NCBI GenBank assembly: GCA_014529385.2
Contig: CM043942.1
Location: forward strand, 59,759,184 to 59,823,183
Source: Adiantum capillus-veneris
Lineage: Eukaryota > Streptophyta > Polypodiopsida > Polypodiales > Pteridaceae
DNA length: 64,000 nt
Direction of reading: 5' to 3'
A model generated the notes under the pieces. That model was not told the DNA's origin. It ran no database searches and saw only the letters and a program-made list of their open reading frames with translations. A program made the position numbers and the translations under genes. Shown one piece after another: positions 55,904-64,000 of this stretch (position 1 is the first letter of the stretch; each line of letters starts with the position of its first letter).

Positions 55904-56662
55904 CCATCATCCTTAGAAGCTACAATAGAAGGTTTTGGCTGCTTCTCAGTAATAGCAGGAACTGGAGCACCATTTTTCACCACCATCTTGTCTCTTCTGC
56001 GTTGTCTTTTTGCTAATAGGGAGACTGCATCTTGTACATCATTCCACCTTGTCTTCAAACCTTGCTCTGTATCTTTTTCTTCCAAGAGAAGTTCTATTTT
56101 TTCTTCAATTTCTTTGCCCGTTGCTTGTAGGAAAAGTTCTACCTTCTCCCTATCCAAGGAAGCTTGTTCAGTTTGTGATAGTTGACCATATCGTTGCTCA
56201 AACTCTCTTAGAATCTCTGTTAGTAGAAATCCCTTCTTTAGGCTTTGCAACCCAATCTAAGAAAGTTCTTTTGGTCACCCTCTCAGAGTCCTCCATAAAG
56301 TAGTCTTCTTTGAGAGCAAGCTTGAATTCCTCCCAACTTCTTCCATGAGCATTTTGAATTGCCGTAATACGGTCTCTGATCTCTGGGACACAAACTAGCT
56401 CAAAACTTCAAACCATGTCTTTCTCACACACTCGGTTCAACTCCATTTCCTTCATATAAGCTCATAGGTACTTTGTGATTTCCTTGCCATCAAACTGGTC
56501 AATTCTCTTCACAATGGACTGTAGTGCTTTTGCGGTTGAAGTCTGGCTTCTTTTCGCTGCTTGTTGTTGCTGCATATACATGGCAAATGCTTGAAACATC
56601 TGCATGACTGCAAGATCAAAGTGCATCCCATGTGTCTCTTGATATTCATCCATGGCTAACAA
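55904..56662 (-). pseudogene. Gag N-terminal part of element A
   Basis: Frame 56662-56462 (HFDLAVMQMFQAFAMYMQQQ, RIDQFDGKEITKYL) ends at TGA 56462-56464. The same frame continues as AYMKEMELNRVCEKDMV to another TGA, then SFELVCVPEIRDRI. After a shift near 56250, frame 56250-55905 carries EILREFEQRYGQLSQTEQ and EIEEKIELLLEEKDTEQGLK, a helical capsid-like region, and SIVASKDDG before the element C insertion. Both TGA codons fall where a coding triplet such as CGA is expected. Confidence 0.82.
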
Positions 56663-56702
56663 AGTGTGTAGATCAATTCAAAAACTCCCACCCCAGTAAC
56701 TT

Positions 56703-56718
56703 CGCGTGGGGTTCACCA
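56703..56718 (-). other. Probable primer-binding site of element A
   Basis: The minus strand reads TGGTGAACCCCACGCG four bases inside the 5' LTR. The tRNA is not assigned. Confidence 0.55.
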
Positions 56719-56722
56719 GAAA

Positions 56723-57804
56723 TGTCGTGATGTGTGTGGTCTAGCTAGGAAGGTGCGGAACCTATGGCTGTGAGAGTTCGTGATGAGAGTCACGAACACT
56801 TTACGAAAAAGAGTTTATGGAGAATCACCAACCCTCTTCCTAAATATGGTTTTAACTCTAAGAGTGTTCGTGACAAAAATTTCACAAACCCTCTTTGCTA
56901 TTGTGCTTGGAACGTGCTTGTTTTGGTAGTCGAGATTATGATGAAAGGACCATCAAATCACATCCAATTTTACTTTAAAAGAGCAATTAGGAACACGAAA
57001 TTTTCAGCCATAAAACCTCAATTCTCATACAAGCACAATTCTCAATCAAAATCCAAACCTCTTTGGTGGTATCATGTAGCCTCGCCCCCAATTACATAGT
57101 CGTAGCATCCAACAGTTGAAACGAATACACAAGCTTCCACCTTCACGGCGACCATTTGCTGAGTTTTCAAAGATTTAAGAGCTTCTAAAGTGAAGCCCAC
57201 AAACCATTTTGGTAAGGGAAAACCCTAATTCACTCACTCACTAGCTCAGATACAAGATTTCGAAGAGGCGGGACTGCCCTACACATAGATTGAGCAACCA
57301 TGGAAGCCATTAAATAGTAGTGATACATTACAGGTTTTTTATGTCAAAATCCCCCTTCTCTCTCTTCCCCACGGCATTATGAGCTGATGTGTCAATTTTT
57401 GGGCCATTTTGCCACTTTGGACCAAAACTAGGCCATTTTCAGCTCATTTTTTATGCTTATGCAAGTGATCCCACAAATTTAGGGATTTTCCTGACCCCAT
57501 TTTGGGTCACTTTCGATGCAATTCTGCAACGACGCCTGTTAGCTGCTATTTATGACAGTTTTTGCCCGCATCAGTCTTTATAGGCGAGATGAGTGTGCCA
57601 CCATGAAACACTTGGACTGTGTACATTGTCAAACCAAATTAGGCATCTTATCAAGTGAAAAAGCACGCAAATGAGCCACATCCAGGGCCACAACTCCCCG
57701 GATAGGTATATACATGATAGCGACCGCAGTAGCCGCTTTAGCATATATCACGATATGTACATTATTGTTTTTATTTCACACTATGTACGTGCCACGGCAT
57801 GACA
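56723..57804 (-). repeat. 5' LTR of element A (1082 bp)
   Basis: It aligns with 30963-31309 plus 40474-41350. Divergence is visibly greater than between the LTRs of B or C. A 43-bp block at 57453-57495 is the reverse complement of 40920-40962, next to a deletion of about 140 bp. Confidence 0.88.
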
Positions 57805-57808
57805 ATGT

Positions 57809-58350
57809 GTGTCGAGATTGAAGGCTCTCTTGGTTCTTCTCAACATGCAGACAAAGTTTGGATGGAGTGACACTAGCGTCACAACGCTTTTCAGGTGATC
57901 TATTACAATGTGTTTACTTCCATAAAAAGTTATAGATGTATAATGATCGGATAGATTATTTACACAAGTGTCTTGTATTTTTTCCGTTGTGTAGATTGCT
58001 CAAAGAGCACATACTGCCAACTGATAATGTGATGCCGGATTCCAAAGAGGAAGCGAAAAGATATTGTGAAACTTGGGGATGGATTACAATTTGATTCACG
58101 CTTGTCCTAATGACTGCATTCTTTTGAAAAGGGAATACAAAGACATGGAGAAGTGTCCAAACTGTGATTTTGAGAGATATCAAGTAGATCTCCACGGACA
58201 AAAAATTCCACAAAAGGTTTTGTGACACTTTCCTCTGCTGCCTCGCATCAAGAATTTCTTTGAATGTAAGTCCATGGCCTCCCTATCATCATGGCATGAG
58301 GAGAATAGATCTTTGGATGGTGTGCTATGGATTCCTGCAGATTGTGCAAC
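57809..58350 (+). pseudogene. CACTA-2 transposase, middle exons
   Basis: The codon phase of 30962 resumes with VSRLKALLVLLNMQTKFGWS. An intron with GT-AG ends fits 57895-57994, joining to RLLKEHILPTDNVMPDSKEE. Then LIHACPNDCILLKREYKDME, CPNCDFERYQVDLHGQKIP and PLLPRIKNFFECKSMASLSS follow the Tnp2 order. A frameshift lies near 58090 and a TGA at 58223-58225 stands where the family has Arg. The homology ends near 58350, after WHEENRSLDGVLWIPADC, so the catalytic centre and C-terminus are deleted. Confidence 0.85.
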
Positions 58351-58722
58351 CATGTGCCAATCACAACGCCATCAATGGAGGAGACCGAAGAGGACGCTCA
58401 GTGAGAATCCGCTAAGGTGGTGCCAGACGACATCAAACTGCTACTCTCTATGGGGTGCATGCAGAGGATCTACAAAATGAAACGAAGGACATGTGCCTAA
58501 ATGGAGAGATCTATATAGACATAGGGAGTTATGATGAGCTATGAGAGGATGAGAGAGAGACCTCTTAAAGCCATAAACATTGTAGTTGAACAATTTTGCT
58601 CCATTTTATAAATATATTGTATTCACATGGCTTTTTGTCCATTCTTGTCTATATGCTATACTTGAGAAATTTAAATTGTGTTTAATCGTCATCGCTTCCA
58701 CTCCAAGCCACACTCCAAGCCA

Positions 58723-58877
58723 AAGGAGTCCGGCCTCAAACGACAGGCAAATCTTGCTCTTCTAACGAAGTAGGAAGCATGCATCACTACTCGCTTATAA
58801 GCCAAAGGAGTCCTCAAAGGGCAGGTAGATCTTTCTCTGCTAGTGAAGAAGCACGAAGCGTGCATCACTACTTGCTA
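58723..58877. repeat. Two tandem copies of a 75-80 bp unit
   Basis: CCAAAGGAGTCC begins each copy (58723 and 58802) and GCATGCATCACTACT or GCGTGCATCACTACT lies near the end of each. Confidence 0.7.
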
Positions 58878-58944
58878 AGGTCTAATTTGATCATGAAGGC
58901 GGCTTGAACTCCTCATTGCAAGAATCCCTCCCCCTTTATGAGTC

Positions 58945-58950
<6 letters not shown>

Positions 58951-59032
<82 letters not shown>
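58951..59032. repeat. (TC)n microsatellite
   Basis: About 80 bp of TC dinucleotides, flanked on both sides by the word GAATCCCTCCCCCT. Confidence 0.95.
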
Positions 59033-59035
<3 letters not shown>

Positions 59036-59139
59036 CATAGGAATCCCTCCCCCTATTATCTATAGTATAGATTATAACTTGTCCATAGTTTCTTCTCCAT
59101 TTAATATTAAGATTAAATGTATGTGTGTTTAATGCAGGT

Positions 59140-60290
59140 ATGGATGATGATGAGTTTCTTCTTTTTTGAGAACCATCAGGTTGTTCCACTCCTTCAGCGT
59201 TTCCCTCTGTTTTGGAGCATTCAACATGCTGTGAAACCTTGATGTCGATGAGACGATCTTCATACTCTTCTAGGCACCGATGCTCTAGTGGTGGCAGATG
59301 TAGTTGCTTTGGGGATGCCGTCATTGATGCCTTGACATTGCCTCGTGTTTGACGAGGCTCCTTACCTTCCCCTTCTTTGCCCACCCCGACACCAACCACC
59401 ACATTGCCATCCATGCCAAGTTTTGTGCGGGTATCGGTCCTTCCTAGCTACACACCACTAGCTACTTCTCTGGGAGTCACCCTAGTCGACACTCCTCGCT
59501 TTGGAGCCCAGACTTCAGTGGAGACACTTGGCCTCTGTACCCCCATCAAGATGGCACTAGAGACACCACTTGAGACCCCTGCCGAGACACCCAAGTTCAC
59601 CGTCATAGACGAGAGGTCTTGCCGTAATCGGTCGACATCAAAGGCGGCATCATCTTGGATGATGAAGGCAAGAAGGTGATCTCACACATGCGCAGTCTTT
59701 GCTCTCAGGTGTTTCGACACTACATACTAAACACCTAGAGTGAAGTGACAAATGAGTTAAAAGATAGAGTCATCAGCATGCTGTATGACAAGTTTCCCGT
59801 GTCAAGTCGGGATGAGCGCTTCAATGAAGACCTGATGAAGGTTCGAATGCACAAATATTGCAAGCACAAGAATTTTGAAGTACAAAAATCAATAAAGCAT
59901 AGGTGGAACAAACGAGATTGCCTAACCAAAGAAGATTGAAGAATGGGAAGCGAGCAACATGCGAGAATCTTGACGAGTAGAAGCAACAAAAGGAAGGCAG
60001 CCAAAGCGCTAGTAGAGGTAGGGAGCTCGCACCACTTGGGGATCAGCGGATGGACATCATTTGAGGCCGATTTTGTAAGTGTTTTTGCATTGACCTTTAG
60101 GTTTGATAGTTACGTCTATTGTACTTTTAAATTCTAACATAATGTATTCTTTGTATGTTTTGAACAGTGGTCAATGACAGGAACATGACCCCACACCGTA
60201 CGAGCGCGAGTACGAGTACACAAGTATAAAGGGCTTAAACACCCTGATGGAAATTCTCAGTTCTTCCGGCTGCATGGTAAGTATTTCACT
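59140..60290 (+). pseudogene. TnpA-like second gene of CACTA-2
   Basis: A frame from ATG 59140 (MDDDEFLLF) continues through two TGA codons into a Pro/Thr-rich stretch (LPTPTPTTTLPSMPSF, LETPLETPAETPKF). After a phase change come VISHMRSLCSQVFRHYI and VTNELKDRVISMLYDKF (59745), RMHKYCKHKNFEVQKSIK and SNKRKAAKALVEVGSSHHLG (to 60075), which resemble the plant transposase (Ptta/En/Spm) family. A GT-AG intron fits 60077-60166. TnpA of En/Spm binds subterminal repeats. The assignment rests on position and short matches. Confidence 0.6.
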
Positions 60291-60879
60291 TTACTCTTTT
60301 ACATTTCCTGTATTTTAATGATAACCTTAGAAAATAGATTGTTTTGTGGTTATATGTTTAGACTTAAAGAAAGTTTTATTATTTATTTTTTCATAATCCA
60401 ATAGATATGCTTGGACGCGATGAGATGTGTGATTAGACGACATCAATCTATCTGTATCCAAATAGCACTAGTTTTCTTTTGTCATAGCATGTATAATAAA
60501 TGACGTGTGTACGTCTTTTTGTAACTATTGAAAAACGATGTATTTTCTCAATAATGACAATTGTGTTGTACGTAACTATTACATTTGCAAAACTTAACAA
60601 TCAAGTGATTTTGCCTATGGTGTGTATAATTTTGTCATTGATTTACTTTCATCAATTCACTTTTGTCCAGTTACTTTTGTCAGTTTTGTATCTTTATTCT
60701 GCAAACAATACTATGCATGATGGAGTTAATGGCTATATTATCTTGTGGGTGACTACTTTGGGTCTATACCTTGCACTTTCTTTCAAAGGTGAATCTGTGC
60801 TTATCTTGGATTCATTTAGGTATACTTTATTATGAAAACATTCAATATGTTTGATGGGTGGCAGAGCATTCAATGTCGT
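60291..60879. other. CACTA-2 3' region without a gene
   Basis: AT-rich. A 111-codon frame at 60500-60835 has hydrophobic segments but no family that I recognise, and may be chance. Confidence 0.4.
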
Positions 60880-61162
60880 GCCACCGAAAAAAATTTACTC
60901 TTGAGCGTCGCTATAAGCATCTCTATATAATGTTCTGCAACATCGCTATAGAAGGACTTCAATTGTTGCTATAGGCGTCGCTATATGCGTTGCTAAATAG
61001 AGACGTATATAGTGCCGCCTAAAGTGACTCCTAGAGCAATGGTTATAGCGACGTTCCCGTAGTGACGATTTTAGCGATGGTGGTAGCAACACCGGGGAGT
61101 AAAAAAACCCAATGTATTTCTGTCGCTAAAAGCGTCACAAGTGCACATAACCTCTTGTAGTG
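60880..61162 (+). repeat. Right subterminal repeats and terminus of CACTA-2
   Basis: Repeated GCGTCGCTATA, CATCGCTATAG, GGCGTCGCTATAT, TTATAGCGACGTT, TTTTAGCGATGG and TGTCGCTAAAAGCGTC occur in both orientations, then the terminus AACCTCTTGTAGTG. The cores match the left end. Confidence 0.85.
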
Positions 61163-61204
61163 ATGCTACTTGTCAAGATAAAACTCCTCATATTGAAATA
61201 GTGA

Positions 61205-61207
61205 TTT

Positions 61208-61286
<79 letters not shown>

Positions 61287-61349
61287 TGTTGAGCACTCTG
61301 GAAAGCCAATATCCTCTCTGACAAACACGGTGGAGAGGACAGAGGGAGC

Positions 61350-61436
<87 letters not shown>

Positions 61437-61508
61437 ACACACAGATGTTGAGCACTCTGGAAAGCCAATATCCTCTCTGACAAACACGGTGGAGAGGACA
61501 GAGGGAGC

Positions 61509-61601
<93 letters not shown>

Positions 61602-61675
61602 ACACACACAGATGTTGAGCACTCTGGAAAGCCAATATCCTCTCTGACAAACACGGTGGAGAGGACAGAGGGAGC

Positions 61676-61755
<80 letters not shown>
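61205..61755. repeat. Compound satellite: three units of AC/GA microsatellite plus a 70-bp core
   Basis: The core GATGTTGAGCACTCTGG through GGGAGCAGACGAG occurs at 61285, 61444 and 61611, nearly identical each time. Each core is preceded by an AC tract and followed by a GA tract of about 75-85 bp. A TC tract at 61209-61251 and an AC tract at 61252-61284 open the array. Periods are 159 and 167 bp. Confidence 0.92.
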
Positions 61756-61759
<4 letters not shown>

Positions 61760-64000
61760 ATGCCATGCATACCACTGGAGAAAACGAACAAAAAAATATT
61801 TCATAATTATATTTTAGGACCTATAAGACTTACATGTTCACATTTTTAGGTGTCTACCCAAGTTGGACTGACCATAACAATCGCCCATGATAAGTTTTGA
61901 TGTTCACAAGCATGGTTGAGATATATGGTGATTGCTCTGATTCTTTTATAATTTATATGGATATAAATTTCCTTATTGTGGATGTAGAGGGAATATATAC
62001 ATGAGTGTTTCTAAATTAGGATCTAAAAATTGGATGACCAAAAAGAAAAAACTCGGTGGAAAAAAATACCTTTGGTATATAGAGTCTTATTGGAGTTGAG
62101 AAGCTGGATTTGAAGTACCTATTCATGCAAGGTAAGTGCTTAGGAGAAACAAAAAAAGAGTGTCTAATGCAAGTGTCAATTATGAGACACTTTATATGCA
62201 TACAAGAAATTTTTCAAAAAAAAGAAAACAATGTGAAAGATGGAGTTGATGGGAGGTTCAAGGAACAAATGTAGCACATGTGACATCAAAGGATGTCACA
62301 ATAGCTTCCATTTTTCCAAGAAGGGTTTTTATGTAGAAGCTTCTCCATTTGCACCTCACTATGCTCAATGCATGTGTGTATTTTGGACTTCCTCCTTCAC
62401 TTCAGAGCCTTACAAAACATAGTATTTGACTCTCATACTCACCTATACTAGCATGAGTGACACAACGTAAATATGGTTAACTCTTCTAGCTTGAGCAACA
62501 CCTATACTAGCTAAGACTCTTAGACCATAGAGAATATTACTTGAAGCTTTTGGACTAACAACTTGCTTATTTTGTGTCTAGGCTGCCTGCCTTTGACTCT
62601 TATGCAATGTATTTTCAATGGCTACTTGGATGTTGGTGCAACCAAAGTGTTTCTACCCTAGCAGAGGGTACAAGTAGTGATTTATATGCTGAAATGTGCA
62701 TGGCAGAGGGCTACAAATGCCTAGGCAAGCAACTAGCAATGGAGATGTATGATTTATGTGGTTTTATAGATCAGATAGTCTCAAAAAAGGGATTGATAGG
62801 ATGACAAGTGAAGAATGTCCAAAGTGCTAGGTTTTGTCTTGGATATGTAGAGGTTGAAGTGCTGAGATAGTAGGTCCAAACGGCTCATCAAACGGAGCTA
62901 CAAAGTGCAAGATATTTTTGAGTTTGAAGGTTGAATGCATTACAGATCTACCTAGATGGACATTGAAGACAATGAAATGTGGTTAGAGCCGGTTTTAGCG
63001 TAAGGATGAGTAGAGCTCTTTATGTGAATCATGTCGCTCTTTTCAGCTCATCATTTGGAGTCCCAAATGCCAAGTAATTGCCAATGGAAGTTTCATCGGG
63101 GGACCAGTTTTGTGCTAGTTTGATCGCCTTGATTGGTGTGCCATTTGAGGTTTTTTGGAGTCTCTCTAGGGTTTGCATGTGAAGTATGCATCATATGAAG
63201 GCCACAAGAAGTGACAGTGTGTCAAATGGAGTCCAATGGATCAGAGAGATATTGCACGATGAAGTTGGTAGATTGTGAGACGACTATGGGGAATCTGGTA
63301 ATTTTTTGCATTTTCAGTGTACATCATTCGAGGCGGTGTTGGAAAAGTGCAGAGTGAGCAGGTGCATTTGCAGCCCAAGAAGTCGGGTGGAGGTCGGGAG
63401 GAGCTCTTGGTGGTGGTGAGGGTGGAGATGTTGTATCATTTCAGAGCCAACAAGGGAATTGACAACAGGTCTTGTTGCCTCTCTCAAGGAGAGATGCACG
63501 AAGGCAAAGCCATTGATTGCAAGGGATTTTTTTGCGCTTGTTGTGCTTGTACCAATGGAGCTGAAACTAGCATGTTTTCCTGGTGTTGTAGAAGGTGTTT
63601 TTGTCAAAATTGAAGAAAACATTATCAGAGTTTGTTGCCTTTTCTTCCCCCTTCTTTTCTTTGGCATGTTCCAATCATCTGGTGCTGATGTTTGAGATGT
63701 GTGTGCCTCCCCGAGTTTATATGTGTGTGAGAGAGAAAGAGAGAACAATGTCTATTGTGGCACGGTTGTAAACATGTAAAATTTGGTGCGGCATGTAGTC
63801 AGTTATATGAGTTTTGAAGATAAACCCTAGTGGATAGGGGTGTACTGATTATCCTAGGCTATAGAGAGGCAATGTTTTGTGTGCTACATGTGTATCCCTT
63901 TCCCCCTATCCATCTTTTGGTGCCCCCACCAAGGAGCTACATTGATGCTCCAATTTGAAATTGGAAGTAGTGCTCAAAGTTGATAGAGGGTTGGCGGATG
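61756..64000. other. Unannotated sequence right of CACTA-2
   Basis: I see no transposon terminus, coding domain or RNA gene. Frames at 62574-62804 (+) and 63317-63613 (+) or 63748-63314 (-) are open but match nothing I recognise. A short GA tract lies at 63727-63744. Confidence 0.45.

Larger units (their letters stand above)
30963..57804 (-). mobile_element. Ty3/gypsy retrotransposon A (minus strand) carrying nested elements B and C
   Basis: The LTRs are 56723-57804 and a left copy split by element B (30963-31309 plus 40474-41350). The target duplication is 4 bp, ACGT at 30959-30962 and ATGT at 57805-57808, differing by one C-to-T change. Between the LTRs, minus-strand Gag, protease, RT, RNase H and integrase remnants follow in gypsy order. 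Element C sits in gag. Without B and C the element is about 8.4 kb. Removing A restores the CACTA-2 transposase frame exactly. Confidence 0.88.
28980..61162 (+). mobile_element. CACTA-2 (En/Spm) transposon, 32 kb with nested retrotransposons
   Basis: The left end reads CACTACAAGAGGTT (28980-28993) and the right end reads its exact complement AACCTCTTGTAGTG (61149-61162). Both sides are flanked by ATG (28977-28979, 61163-61165), the 3-bp duplication of the family. Subterminal TAGCGAC-type repeats lie inside both ends. Transposase exons lie at 30483-30962 and 57809-58350, and a TnpA-like gene remnant at 59140-60290. Removing nested element A leaves about 5.3 kb. The transposase lacks its middle and C-terminal parts, so the copy is a deletion derivative. 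Confidence 0.9.

Noticed and set aside
61166-61804. Long open frames (up to 212 codons) rich in Leu-Ser or Arg-Glu on both strands
   Set aside because: They are translations of TC/GA microsatellites, which are open in all frames; no non-repeat coding content.

Overview
The window is plant nuclear DNA made almost entirely of nested transposable elements. The evidence is plant-type CACTA (En/Spm) transposases with introns, Ty1/copia and Ty3/gypsy LTR retrotransposons including Tat-clade elements with a second RNase H, initiator-Met-type primer-binding sites, and long TC/GA microsatellites. I found no intact host gene, rRNA, functional tRNA or CRISPR array. A large plant genome fits. The lineage cannot be fixed from the sequence alone.

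Region 1 (1-9.1 kb). A minus-strand LTR element with 3.0-kb LTRs, a gag zinc knuckle and no pol (1-5733, cut by the window edge) has inserted into the RNase H domain of an older minus-strand Ty3/gypsy gag-pol pseudogene (5734 to about 9100).

Region 2 (9.36-12.05 kb). Two related 1.34-kb terminal-inverted-repeat (TIR) elements lie in opposite orientation, and all three boundaries read TTAA. Together they form a 2.7-kb imperfect palindrome.

Region 3 (12.4-21.8 kb). A decayed CACTA transposase (plus strand) is split by a 5659-bp LTR element (13542-19200, target-site duplication ATTAT) that has a primer-binding site but no recognisable gag or pol. Removing the element restores the transposase reading frame. 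The 3' part carries 27-C and 62-G runs and ends in a possible CACTA terminus.

Region 4 (22.15-27.5 kb). A complete but broken minus-strand Ty1/copia element (22416-27505, target-site duplication CTTGT) has a 220-bp tandem duplication across its left edge.

Region 5 (28980-61162). A second CACTA element has matching 14-bp termini, ATG target-site duplications and subterminal repeats. It carries a tnp2-type transposase remnant and a TnpA-like remnant. A minus-strand Ty3/gypsy element A (30963-57804) sits in its transposase exon. Two Tat-clade elements sit inside A: B in A's left LTR (31310-40469, plus strand) and C in A's gag (46637-55903, minus strand). Without the nested copies the CACTA element is about 5.3 kb and A about 8.4 kb.

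Region 6 (61163-64000). A complex satellite of GA/AC microsatellites and a repeated non-microsatellite core is followed by unannotated sequence.

The insertion order can be read directly: CACTA-2 first, then A, then B and C. The coding regions carry many stops. A recurring class is TGA where family conservation expects Arg, consistent with decay of methylated CpG.
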